DNA from: a virus
Length of the DNA: 64,000 bases
Strand: one strand, 5' to 3'
IMG/VR virus record: IMGVR_UViG_3300027710_001279
Coordinates: 1-64,000 of that record
Program-made: the position numbers and the translations under genes
Part shown: positions 39,151-44,854 of the stretch, one piece after another
Layout: each line of letters opens with the position of its first letter
Position numbering within the stretch: the first letter of the stretch is position 1
Notes under the pieces: generated by a model
What the model was told of the DNA's origin: nothing
Seen by the model: the letters and a program-made list of their open reading frames with translations, nothing else
Databases searched by the model: none

Positions 39151-39224
39151 GTATCCCTGGTGTAATGGCAGCACCGCGGTCTCCAAAACCGTCAGTCAAG
39201 GTTCGAGTCCTTGGGGGTACGCCA
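39151..39224 (+). tRNA. tRNA-Trp (CCA)
   Basis: Acceptor GTATCCC/GGGGTAC, anticodon loop CTCCAAA, encoded CCA. Confidence 0.94.
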
Positions 39225-39230
39225 ATCAAC

Positions 39231-39307
39231 GGTGACCATAGTGTAAAGGTTTAGCACCGCACTCTGTGAAAGTGCTAGAATGGGATCGTTCCCCATTGGT
39301 TACCCCA
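39231..39307 (+). tRNA. tRNA-His (GTG)
   Basis: The extra G at position -1 (39231) pairs with C73, as histidyl-tRNA synthetase requires; acceptor GTGACCA/TGGTTAC, anticodon loop CTGTGAA, encoded CCA. Confidence 0.93.
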
Positions 39308-39317
39308 AGGAGCTATA

Positions 39318-39728
39318 ATGGAAAAACTAAAAACATTCAATATTTTGAAAGGTTCTGTTCGCAGGTTCGATGAACTGCTAGGACGAACATTGTATCGTGT
39401 ATCTGCAGATGAGGCAGAACTAACATTGTATCTGTCGGATACAAACTATGTAAGATTCTGTCACCACCAAGATTGTTGCGAAAGTGTTTACATAGAAGAT
39501 ATCTGTGGAGATCTCAACGACCTTGTTGGGGCACCTCTAGTAGAAGCTGAAGAAGTTTCTAACTATGATGATGGCCCAGTAGATAGTAGCGATGAATCTT
39601 ACACATGGACATTTTATCGTTTCCGCACACGGAAAGGTAGTGTGTCAGTTCGATGGTATGGGTCCAGCAATGGATACTATTCCGAAAGTGTCAGCGTAGA
39701 ATTTGTTGACACTACAATACCCGGATAG
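39318..39728 (+). CDS. DUF7448-like phage protein
   Basis: A 136-residue protein that matches, as I recall it, the phage family DUF7448: LLGRTLYRVSADEAELTLYL, FCHHQDCCESVYIEDICGDLNDLVG, then SYTWTFYRFRTRKGSVSVRWYGSSNGYYSESV. The CCESVYIED block is the recognisable core. AAGGAGC precedes the ATG. Its last 10 nt, including the TAG, lie inside tRNA-Ile. Function unknown. Confidence 0.75.
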   Translation: MEKLKTFNILKGSVRRFDELLGRTLYRVSADEAELTLYLSDTNYVRFCHHQDCCESVYIEDICGDLNDLVGAPLVEAEEVSNYDDGPVDSSDESYTWTFYRFRTRKGSVSVRWYGSSNGYYSESVSVEFVDTTIPG

Positions 39729-39793
39729 CTCAGTGGTAGAGCAGCGCCTTGATAAGGCGTTGGTCGCAAGTTCAAATCTTGCTCCGGGTACCA
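39719..39793 (+). tRNA. tRNA-Ile (GAT)
   Basis: Acceptor ACCCGGA/TCCGGGT, anticodon loop TTGATAA, encoded CCA. The 5' end overlaps the upstream coding region by 10 nt. Confidence 0.95.
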
Positions 39794-39797
39794 ATTT

Positions 39798-39872
39798 ACC
39801 GCTGTCGTATAATGGAGTATACCCCTCGCTACGAACGAGGAAATGGAGGTTCGATTCCTTCCGGCGGTACCA
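39798..39872 (+). tRNA. tRNA-Arg (ACG)
   Basis: Acceptor ACCGCTG/CGGCGGT, anticodon loop CTACGAA (A34 would need host TadA to become inosine), encoded CCA. Confidence 0.94.
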
Positions 39873-39878
39873 AATAAT

Positions 39879-39954
39879 GGGACCATAGCTCAGTTGGTAG
39901 AGCAGTAGACTTTTAATCTATTGGTCGGGAGTTCGAATCTCCCTGGTCCTACCA
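39879..39954 (+). tRNA. tRNA-Lys (TTT)
   Basis: Acceptor GGGACCA/TGGTCCT, anticodon loop CTTTTAA, encoded CCA. Confidence 0.95.
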
Positions 39955-39958
39955 TAAC

Positions 39959-40034
39959 AGACATATAGCATAGTGGCTAATGCAGTTCCTTCATACGGAA
40001 AAGATCGTTGGTTCAAGTCCAACTATGTCTACCA
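39959..40034 (+). tRNA. tRNA-Met (CAT), elongator or Ile2
   Basis: Acceptor AGACATA/TATGTCT, anticodon loop TTCATAC, encoded CCA. Lacks the initiator C1-A72 mismatch. If C34 is lysidinylated it would be Ile2. Confidence 0.9.
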
Positions 40035-40041
40035 ATTCAAT

Positions 40042-40117
40042 ACCAACTTAGCTGATGTGGTCATAGCAACGGTTTGAAGCACCGTGGAATGAGGTTCGAT
40101 CCCTCAAGTTGGTACCA
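40042..40117 (+). tRNA. tRNA-Phe (GAA)
   Basis: Acceptor ACCAACT/AGTTGGT, anticodon loop TTGAAGC, encoded CCA. Confidence 0.93.
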
Positions 40118-40124
40118 AGTTTGT

Positions 40125-40198
40125 TCCCGGATAGTGTAGTGGTAACACAACAGACTTTGACTCTGCTATTGTAGGTTCGATTCCTACTCCGGGTGCCA
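40125..40198 (+). tRNA. tRNA-Gln (TTG)
   Basis: Anticodon loop CTTTGAC; acceptor TCCCGGA/TCCGGGT leaves a U1-U72 mismatch, which fits the weak first pair favoured by glutaminyl-tRNA synthetase. Encoded CCA. Confidence 0.92.
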
Positions 40199-40220
40199 CA
40201 AAAATGTTTTAAAAAACCGT

Positions 40221-40249
40221 TGACAGATCTTAAAAAAGACTGTATAATA
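40221..40249 (+). promoter_or_regulatory. sigma70 consensus promoter
   Basis: TTGACA (40221-40226), 17-bp spacer, TATAAT (40244-40249), about 50 bp upstream of tRNA-Leu(TAA). Confidence 0.87.
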
Positions 40250-40300
40250 ATTACTTGTTAAGCAATTAACACCGTTCTTTAAAAATATAATTTGATATTT

Positions 40301-40387
40301 GCCCGAGTGGTGAAATAGGTAGACACAAGAGACTTAAAATCTCTCGCTCTAACAGGCGTGCCGGTTCGATTCCGGCCTCGGGTACCA
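40301..40387 (+). tRNA. tRNA-Leu (TAA)
   Basis: Type II; acceptor GCCCGAG/CTCGGGT, anticodon loop CTTAAAA, encoded CCA. The CCA end is also part of the inverted repeat that follows. Confidence 0.95.
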
Positions 40388-40554
40388 TTAGTTGATAGCA
40401 TTCAGTGGGTATCGTATATGGACGCATATACTAGGCGGGCTAGTCGGGCCATCGATCAGTCCTAACACAACCACAGCAATGGCTTAGGAAGGGAAGCACC
40501 CGACTCCAAAATTCGCTCGTCGTCATAGACTGTGAATACTATCAACTAATGGTA
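40383..40554 (+). ncRNA. Closed structured RNA between tRNA-Leu and tRNA-Glu
   Basis: A perfect 16-bp inverted repeat TACCATTAGTTGATAG (40383-40398) / CTATCAACTAATGGTA (40539-40554), continued after one mismatch by ATTCA/TGAAT, encloses about 130 nt. Inside are GTATATG/CATATAC, CTAG/CTAG, and GTCGGG/CCCGAC closing CCTAA/TTAGG. The left arm includes the CCA end of tRNA-Leu. No open frame. This is too ordered for a simple spacer; identity unknown. Confidence 0.65.
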
Positions 40555-40560
40555 TTAAAT

Positions 40561-40636
40561 GTCCCGTTCGTCTAGAGGCCTAGGACACCACCCTTTCACG
40601 GTGACTACACCAGTTCGAATCTGGTACGGGACGCCA
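40561..40636 (+). tRNA. tRNA-Glu (TTC), copy 2
   Basis: Acceptor GTCCCGT/ACGGGAC, anticodon loop CTTTCAC, encoded CCA; clearly different in sequence from copy 1. Confidence 0.94.
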
Positions 40637-40644
40637 AAGTTTTA

Positions 40645-40734
40645 CCCGCAGTAGCTCAAGGAGAGCAGGTCGGCTTATATCCGATTAATCTAGATAAGGT
40701 CCAGGATGGGGTTCGATTCCTCACTGCGGGACCA
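40645..40734 (+). tRNA. tRNA-Ile (TAT), atypical
   Basis: Acceptor CCCGCAG/CTGCGGG, anticodon stem GTCGG/CCGAT with loop CTTATAT, T-arm TGGGG-TTCGATT-CCTCA, encoded CCA. Two oddities: the D-loop is only AAGGA, and the variable region is about 21 nt, unlike normal isoleucine tRNAs. The anticodon is read from the loop alone. Confidence 0.75.
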
Positions 40735-40763
40735 TTGACAGTTTATAAATATTCTGTTATAAT
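40735..40763 (+). promoter_or_regulatory. sigma70 consensus promoter
   Basis: TTGACA (40735-40740) right after the CCA of tRNA-Ile(TAT), 17-bp spacer, TATAAT (40758-40763); start predicted near the first base of tRNA-Leu(TAG). The spacer also holds TATAAATA. Confidence 0.87.
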
Positions 40764-40771
40764 AGTTTTAT

Positions 40772-40848
40772 GCCCAGGTGATGGAATTGGTATACGTGTT
40801 GGTCTTAGAAGCCAAATTTTGCGAGTTCGAGTCTCGCCCTGGGCACCA
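40772..40848 (+). tRNA. tRNA-Leu (TAG)
   Basis: Acceptor GCCCAGG/CCTGGGC, anticodon loop CTTAGAA, encoded CCA. The variable region is short (ATTTT), unusual for leucine. Confidence 0.88.
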
Positions 40849-40930
40849 TATTGAAGCACATTAAAGATAGGGTCGTAGCGGTTCTATGAACTTTAATACA
40901 TACCAAGGTAGTTAGTGTGTTTCAATATGG
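40846..40930 (+). ncRNA. Structured spacer RNA between tRNA-Leu and tRNA-Ala
   Basis: CCATATTGAAGCACATTA (from 40846) pairs with TAGTGTGTTTCAATATGG (ending 40930), 18 bp with two G-U pairs. The interior holds AAAG/CTTT closing ATAG/CTAT, and TACC-AA-GGTA: a junction with two inner hairpins. The helix begins in the CCA of tRNA-Leu and ends in the first two G of tRNA-Ala. Confidence 0.65.
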
Positions 40931-41004
40931 GGGTGTAGCTCAGTTGGGAGAGCGCCAGCTTTGCAAGCTGGATGTCGCAGGTTCGATCCCTGTCACCTCC
41001 ACCA
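40929..41004 (+). tRNA. tRNA-Ala (TGC)
   Basis: Acceptor GGGGGTG/CACCTCC, anticodon loop TTTGCAA, encoded CCA. Lacks the usual G3-U70 at the expected place (the G-U is at 3 counted from the end as G3/T), so identity rests on the anticodon and the visible G3-U70 wobble. Confidence 0.92.
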
Positions 41005-41010
41005 GTTTAT

Positions 41011-41086
41011 TCCCTAGTAGCTCAGCGGTAGAAGCACCTGACTGTTAATCAGGGTGTCGGTGGTTCGATCCCACCCTGGGGAGCCA
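41011..41086 (+). tRNA. tRNA-Asn (GTT)
   Basis: Acceptor TCCCTAG/CTGGGGA, anticodon loop CTGTTAA, encoded CCA. Confidence 0.94.
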
Positions 41087-41106
41087 GTTTTTTTAAGGAT
41101 TTAAAT

Positions 41107-41283
41107 ATGTCAAAAGGTAGTAGCCCTAGGCCATATAGTGTTAGCCAAAAACAATTTGCTAATAACTTTGATGCAATTTTTCGCAAGCCTGATCCTAGGA
41201 TAGTCGAAGAACAACAAATTGAAGATGAAGAATTCGAAAGAATTGCTCAATCAAGTCAAGTTAAAGATACTACAAAAGATTAA
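41107..41283 (+). CDS. Small conserved-type phage protein, 58 residues
   Basis: MSKGSSPRPYSVSQKQFANN begins a short frame containing FDAIFRKPDPRIVEEQQIEDEEFERI, an acidic helical second half. I believe similar short proteins occur in T4-like cyanophages, but function is unknown. TTTAAGGATTTAAAT precedes the ATG, giving an AAGGA ribosome-binding site. It sits alone between tRNA-Asn and tRNA-Thr. Confidence 0.6.
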   Translation: MSKGSSPRPYSVSQKQFANNFDAIFRKPDPRIVEEQQIEDEEFERIAQSSQVKDTTKD

Positions 41284-41291
41284 TAATTAAA

Positions 41292-41366
41292 GCCGACTTA
41301 GCACAGTGGTAGTGCAATCGCCTTGTAAGCGATAGGTCATCAGTTCGAATCCGATAGTCGGCACCA
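41292..41366 (+). tRNA. tRNA-Thr (TGT)
   Basis: Acceptor GCCGACT/AGTCGGC, anticodon loop CTTGTAA, encoded CCA. Confidence 0.94.
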
Positions 41367-41369
41367 AAT

Positions 41370-41443
41370 GCGGGGTTAGTTTAATGGTAAAACAGCAGAT
41401 TTCCAATCTTCGGTCGAGAGTTCGATTCTCTCACTCCGCTCCA
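41370..41443 (+). tRNA. tRNA-Gly (TCC)
   Basis: Acceptor GCGGGGT/ACTCCGC, anticodon loop TTTCCAA, encoded CCA. Confidence 0.93.
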
Positions 41444-41449
41444 ATTTTC

Positions 41450-41525
41450 GGGTCGTTAGCTCAGTTGGTAGAGCGCCTGCCTTACACGCAGGATGTCGGC
41501 AGTTCGAGCCTGTCACGACCCACCA
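41450..41525 (+). tRNA. tRNA-Val (TAC)
   Basis: Acceptor GGGTCGT/ACGACCC, anticodon loop CTTACAC, encoded CCA. Confidence 0.95.
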
Positions 41526-41531
41526 GTATTT

Positions 41532-41608
41532 CGGAGTGTAGCACAGCCTGGTAGTGCGCCTGGTTTGGGACCAGGAGGTCCAAGGTTCGAATCCTTGTAC
41601 TCCGACCA
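41532..41608 (+). tRNA. tRNA-Pro (TGG)
   Basis: Acceptor CGGAGTG/TACTCCG with C1-G72 as usual for proline, anticodon loop TTTGGGA, encoded CCA. Confidence 0.95.
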
Positions 41609-41615
41609 AGTTTTG

Positions 41616-41880
41616 TAAGACACATGGGTTGACCACAACGCCACGCATCAAGGTAAGGTGTCTATAGTGTAAGTAGCAGGTTTGGTCATGCTTACACACA
41701 ATCCCAACGTTCCGGGTGTCTCCGGATAGTGTGACCCACACGATGAGAAGTAGTGTGACAACTACGGGTGGTAGTCTTTAAACCGAAAGGCCGCTAGCAA
41801 TGCGAGAACGGTCCCTGTCGGGAAGCGGGTGGAAGGAGTGTGTGATGGGTATGATAGCGTCATATCTTGATACTCTATAA
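41616..41880 (+). ncRNA. Structured non-coding stretch after tRNA-Pro
   Basis: A gap without a credible gene but with a run of hairpins: AGACAC/GTGTCT (41618-41663), GTGTAAG/CTTACAC (41667-41697), CCGG/CCGG (41712-41725), GTGTG-ACC-CACAC (41729-41741), GTAGT/ACTAC (41750-41765), and a G/C-rich stretch about 41780-41830. It could be one large folded RNA. No similarity to RNase P, tmRNA or 6S RNA is evident to me. Confidence 0.5.
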
Positions 41881-41900
41881 TTACCGCCGGGGGATGCAGA

Positions 41901-41970
41901 GCATATATAAACACACTCTAGCCAAACGGCAACAAGTGGGCTCATGCCCATGAAGTGTGTTTATATATGT
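41901..41970 (+). ncRNA. Three-way-junction RNA element with 16-bp closing helix
   Basis: CATATATAAACACACT (41902-41917) pairs perfectly with AGTGTGTTTATATATG (41954-41969). It encloses two hairpins, GCC-AAAC-GGC (41921-41930) and TGGGC-TCAT-GCCCA (41937-41950). It lies 15 nt upstream of the small gene at 41985, so it could also be a 5' leader structure. Confidence 0.65.
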
Positions 41971-41984
41971 TTTGGGAGAATTAT

Positions 41985-42137
41985 ATGCCAATGTATGAGA
42001 CAACTGTAAGAACACCACAGGGTGAAGAAAAGAAAAGAATCTATGCGGATACTCCGCAAGAAGCTAAAAAACTTTTTGAACAACTGTACGGTGGACCAAG
42101 AGCAGTGCCATACATACCGCATATAATTCCAAGTTAA
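41985..42137 (+). CDS. Small unknown protein, 50 residues
   Basis: MPMYETTVRTPQGEEKKRIYADTPQEAKKLFEQLYG followed by a Pro-rich tail. The strand-helix layout resembles a small ferredoxin-like or phage DUF domain; no family assigned. GGGAGAATTAT precedes ATG 41985; the longer frame from 41955 would run into the upstream helix. Confidence 0.6.
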   Translation: MPMYETTVRTPQGEEKKRIYADTPQEAKKLFEQLYGGPRAVPYIPHIIPS

Positions 42138-42141
42138 TTAT

Positions 42142-42220
42142 CGCGGGGTAGGGGAGTCTAGTCGTCCCCGCCAGTCTCATAAGCTGGAGATCGGAGGTGC
42201 GAATCCTTCCCCCGCAACCA
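42142..42220 (+). tRNA. Initiator tRNA-fMet (CAT)
   Basis: Starts CGCGGGG and ends CCCCGCA-ACCA, giving the C1-A72 mismatch that marks bacterial initiators; anticodon loop CTCATAA. The anticodon stem (CCAGT/GCTGG) lacks the three G-C pairs typical of initiators, and the T-loop reads TGCGAAT. Encoded CCA. Confidence 0.88.
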
Positions 42221-42243
42221 TTTTTTTAAACGTAAAGGTATAT

Positions 42244-42474
42244 ATGGCTATTAAACAACTAAGTCGCGGTACAACAATTGACACTGAAACATGTGTAGAA
42301 ATGGTCGGGGGCAATCGATTTGATCTAGTATTGATTGCGGCTGTTAGAGCTAGAGAACTAGCACGTCAACATCGCCATGCTGAAAACAAAGGGCAGTTAA
42401 ATGCTCCTGTAGCCGCTTTGCTTGATATCCAAGAAGGCAGAGTTGGTAACGAATATCTTAAAAGAATTCGTTAA
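42244..42474 (+). CDS. rpoZ: RNA polymerase omega subunit
   Basis: A 76-residue protein with the omega core: a short start (IKQLSRGTTIDTETCVEMVG), then NRFDLVLIAAVRARELARQ, the signature that clamps the beta-prime C-terminus, then helices ending in a basic tail. E. coli omega is 91 residues. Neighbouring tRNAs (fMet upstream, Cys downstream) place it inside the tRNA operon. A phage omega might replace host omega to stabilise or retune host RNA polymerase, including its (p)ppGpp response; that is inference. TTTTTAAACGTAAAGGTATAT precedes the ATG, with AAAGG as ribosome-binding site. Confidence 0.88.
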   Translation: MAIKQLSRGTTIDTETCVEMVGGNRFDLVLIAAVRARELARQHRHAENKGQLNAPVAALLDIQEGRVGNEYLKRIR

Positions 42475-42480
42475 TTAAAT

Positions 42481-42558
42481 GCAACGGTGGCAGAGCGGCC
42501 CAATGCAACGGATTGCAAATCCGTAAAACCGGGGGTTCAAATCCCTCCCGTTGCTCCA
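42481..42558 (+). tRNA. tRNA-Cys (GCA)
   Basis: Acceptor GCAACGG/CCGTTGC, anticodon loop TTGCAAA, discriminator U as required for cysteine, encoded CCA. Confidence 0.94.
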
Positions 42559-42582
42559 ATATCAAATTATAAATATTTTAAT

Positions 42583-42656
42583 GCGGGTATGATGTAAAGG
42601 TAACCTGAAACCTTGCCAAGGTTTATTTCCGAGTTCGATTCTCGGTACCCGCTCCA
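42583..42656 (+). tRNA. tRNA-Gly (GCC)
   Basis: Acceptor GCGGGTA/TACCCGC, anticodon loop TTGCCAA, discriminator U, encoded CCA. Confidence 0.94.
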
Positions 42657-42666
42657 AACAACACGG

Positions 42667-42705
42667 CCCTACCCTCTAGTAACATAGTTCTACGGTGGGG
42701 TTTTT
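42667..42705 (+). terminator. Rho-independent terminator of the tRNA operon
   Basis: CCCTACC (42667-42673) pairs with GGTGGGG (42694-42700) with one G-U, followed by TTTTTC. Confidence 0.78.
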
Positions 42706-42896
42706 CTTTTTGCGTTATATAATCTTTCTTTGATTTCGTTGCGGACAATGTAGTCTGTGGAAGCGATTCTTGCCAACCACCCAGATAATAGCCCACGTTG
42801 ATAGATTAATGTTTCCATTTTATCGCCCTTATAACAGAGTTCGAGTAACTCGTCGAGCTCTTTTTGGATCTCTTCAAGGTGGGTTTTTGGCTTCAT
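42690..42896 (-). CDS. Small helical protein, 68 residues
   Basis: MKPKTHLEEIQKELDELLELCYKGDKMETLIYQRGLLSGWLARIAS is mostly amphipathic helix with a heptad-like first half. Family unknown. Its 3' end overlaps the terminator of the opposite strand. A late-type TATAAATA on the minus strand ends 6 nt before the ATG. Confidence 0.6.
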   Translation of the reverse strand: MKPKTHLEEIQKELDELLELCYKGDKMETLIYQRGLLSGWLARIASTDYIVRNEIKERLYNAKRKTPP

Positions 42897-42902
42897 AATA
42901 TA

Positions 42903-42910
42903 TATTTATA
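42903..42910 (-). promoter_or_regulatory. Late-type octamer TATAAATA, leaderless start
   Basis: A perfect T4-type late octamer on the minus strand, 6 nt upstream of the ATG at 42896. Confidence 0.55.
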
Positions 42911-42912
42911 GG

Positions 42913-42941
42913 TTGACAAACTGGTAAAACCGTGTTATAAT
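42913..42941 (+). promoter_or_regulatory. sigma70 consensus promoter
   Basis: TTGACA (42913-42918), 17-bp spacer, TATAAT (42936-42941), then AAGGAGC before the ATG at 42966. Confidence 0.9.
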
Positions 42942-42965
42942 ATATACATAGCAAGGAGCAATATA

Positions 42966-43364
42966 ATGGAATTTCTCGTCGAAACTCGTAGCGTAAAGAA
43001 ACGTAAATTTATAGAGGCAATTTTGCCCTCTATGATTAAACAACTTAAATTGGAAAACAGTAAGAAAGTTTTGCTGGTTCGAGTTGCCAATGAGTGCGAT
43101 GGACAGGGTATGACTATGCCACTGAATGGATTAGATGCCTATGTCGTAGTTGTCAAGCCAGGTTGGTTTGCCGATATGGGTGTTACCCTTGCACACGAGA
43201 TGGTTCACGTGCGTCAAATGGCCAAAGGTATTCTCAAAGTAGAAAATGGTGTTAACTACTGGCGTGGGAAGAAATACAGCAAGAAGACTAAGTATTTGGA
43301 CATGCCTTGGGAACAAGATGCGTTTTCAAAGCAAGAACTTATTTTTAGGAGGGCTGTAGAATAA
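42966..43364 (+). CDS. SprT-like zinc metallopeptidase
   Basis: A 132-residue protein with the zincin motif HEMVHVRQM (HExxH, about residue 77), in the place and with the downstream Arg-Gln found in SprT-like proteases. The N-terminal third is a basic strand-helix. A larger relative with HEIIHMRQF is at 62333. SprT-like proteases cleave DNA-bound proteins in cells; the phage role is unknown. Strong promoter and ribosome-binding site suggest early, high expression. Confidence 0.75.
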   Translation: MEFLVETRSVKKRKFIEAILPSMIKQLKLENSKKVLLVRVANECDGQGMTMPLNGLDAYVVVVKPGWFADMGVTLAHEMVHVRQMAKGILKVENGVNYWRGKKYSKKTKYLDMPWEQDAFSKQELIFRRAVE

Positions 43365-43570
43365 TGGAAATCTCAAGAGCAGAACAAAGTGTTATAAAAT
43401 ATAATCTAGAACAGTACCGCTTAGATCAAGCTCGTTTGGAAAAACAGCGAGAACAAGACTACGCCAAAAAGATTGAAGAACGTAGACTTGATCAAGTTAT
43501 AGCAGAACGAGTATCAAGAAATCTTCGTTTAGATTTGGACAAGGGTCGCATTTTAGATATAGAATGTTAG
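43364..43570 (+). CDS. Small coiled-coil protein, 68 residues
   Basis: An almost continuous charged helix (EQYRLDQARLEKQREQDYAKKIEERRLDQVIAERVSRNL) with a short C-terminal tail. Coiled-coil or intrinsically helical; no family. ATG overlaps the previous stop. Confidence 0.6.
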   Translation: MEISRAEQSVIKYNLEQYRLDQARLEKQREQDYAKKIEERRLDQVIAERVSRNLRLDLDKGRILDIEC

Positions 43571-43579
43571 GAGGCAATT

Positions 43580-44116
43580 ATGCCATGGATTGAAAATGTA
43601 GGTCTTGGAGATATTCCAAAAGGTCGGCATCACGATGCTGGCGAGAATTCGATGTTGATTCAGATTGTTGATCCGGCAATGGAGTTTCCTACCCCTATGC
43701 ACAAGTTCAAAGAGACTCATCAGTTTGAGTTTTTGGATGTAGAGGAAAAGGACGAAGTGTTGGAAGAAGCTATGAAGTGTAGTCACGAACAAGCTGCCGA
43801 GTTGGTTCGCCTACTACAACACGCATTGGCTAATCGAATGAATGTAGTCGTGCATTGTCATGCAGGTGTTTGTCGAAGTGGTGCAGTCTGCGAAGTTGGC
43901 GTCATGATGGGTTTTAATGATACTGAAGTCTTCCGTAGTCCTAACCTCCTAGTCAAGCATCGTATGATGAAGCACTTAGGTTGGACCTACGACGAGAACG
44001 AGCCTCACTCTATTAACGGTATAGGGCTCGATCCAGATTGGACCAACAACAACGAAAAGGTGTTTACACTCGCAGGCGCAAGACGAGAGCGTAGACTAAG
44101 AGAAGGTGATATTTAA
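43580..44116 (+). CDS. Protein tyrosine/dual-specificity phosphatase-like
   Basis: A 178-residue protein with the phosphatase loop VVVHCHAGVCRSGAVCEVG: C-x5-R with the HC start of tyrosine/dual-specificity phosphatases. The upstream segment (MLIQIVDPAMEF ... DEVLEEAMKCSHEQAAELVRLLQHAL) forms the expected alpha/beta start. It could remove phosphate from protein, RNA 5' ends or nucleotides. AGGAGGCAATT precedes the ATG. Confidence 0.8.
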   Translation: MPWIENVGLGDIPKGRHHDAGENSMLIQIVDPAMEFPTPMHKFKETHQFEFLDVEEKDEVLEEAMKCSHEQAAELVRLLQHALANRMNVVVHCHAGVCRSGAVCEVGVMMGFNDTEVFRSPNLLVKHRMMKHLGWTYDENEPHSINGIGLDPDWTNNNEKVFTLAGARRERRLREGDI

Positions 44117-44129
44117 AAAGGAGGGCAAG

Positions 44130-44735
44130 ATGCCTAGTGTATTTTTAGTAAGCGATACGCACTTTGGACATACCGGCGTCTGTCGCTTCACACGTAACGA
44201 TGGTGTTACAAAACTTCGCCCATGGGAATCTGCTGAGGAAATGGACGAAGCAATGGTTAAAGCGTGGAACGAACAGGTAAAGCCCACTGACAAGGTTTAC
44301 CATTTAGGTGACGTTGTTATCAATCGTAAAGCGTTAAAAATTATGTCAAGATTAAACGGTGACAAAGTTTTAATTCGTGGTAACCACGATATCTTTAGGG
44401 ATGATGAGTATAGAACTTACTTCCGTGAATTACGTGCCTATCATGTTATGAACGGGATGATCTTGAGCCATATCCCGTTACACTCAGAGTCCATGGGACG
44501 CTTTGGTGTTAACATTCACGGTCACTTACACGCAAACCGTGTGAAGAAGGCTCGCGGTGTTGATGCACGTACTGGAGAAGTTTTATACAGCGATGAAAAC
44601 GATGTTCGTTACCATTGCGTTTGTGTAGAACAAACTCCAAACTTTGCGCCTATACTGTTTGAAGATGTCATTAAGAACATCGAAGCAGAAGGTGGTAGTG
44701 TAGGTTTTAAGAACGGCAACGGTCCGACAATGTAA
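44130..44735 (+). CDS. Metallophosphoesterase (YfcE-like small form)
   Basis: A 201-residue phosphoesterase: SDTHFGH (about 8-14), GDVVIN, GNHD, SHIPLH, and HGHLHANRV, the complete dimetal signature. Related to small phage and bacterial phosphodiesterases (DUF/UPF type). Start 44130 chosen because AAGGAGGGCAAG precedes it. It follows the tyrosine-phosphatase gene and precedes a kinase, so a phosphate-group-handling set is possible. Confidence 0.85.
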   Translation: MPSVFLVSDTHFGHTGVCRFTRNDGVTKLRPWESAEEMDEAMVKAWNEQVKPTDKVYHLGDVVINRKALKIMSRLNGDKVLIRGNHDIFRDDEYRTYFRELRAYHVMNGMILSHIPLHSESMGRFGVNIHGHLHANRVKKARGVDARTGEVLYSDENDVRYHCVCVEQTPNFAPILFEDVIKNIEAEGGSVGFKNGNGPTM

Positions 44736-44736
44736 T

Positions 44737-44853
44737 ATGATCTACATTACTAACAAATACAATTCCATCCGACTACCCAATGAACCGGGTATGTTAGATT
44801 GGTTATTAGAAAATTATCCTAATTCAGGATATCACGTAGTAGAGATAAAATAA
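44737..44853 (+). CDS. Small protein, 38 residues
   Basis: A short frame tightly fitted between the phosphoesterase stop (1-nt gap) and the kinase start (1-nt gap). Peptide: MIYITNKYNSIRLPNEPGM then a LDWLLENYPNSGYHVVEI segment. Spacing supports it as real; function unknown. Confidence 0.5.
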   Translation: MIYITNKYNSIRLPNEPGMLDWLLENYPNSGYHVVEIK

Positions 44854-44854
44854 T

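Noticed and set aside
39677-39886. 69-residue minus-strand and 61-residue plus-strand frames over tRNA-Ile and tRNA-Arg
   Set aside because: Both are read through tRNA genes; no supporting signals.
41376-41741. 121-residue minus-strand open frame across tRNA-Gly, Val and Pro
   Set aside because: Same antisense-tRNA artefact (VQGFEPWTS-type segments), with no promoter or ribosome-binding site.
42690-42705. Bidirectional terminator shared with the minus-strand gene at 42690
   Set aside because: A T-run follows the stem only on the plus strand, and the minus-strand gene's stop lies inside the element.
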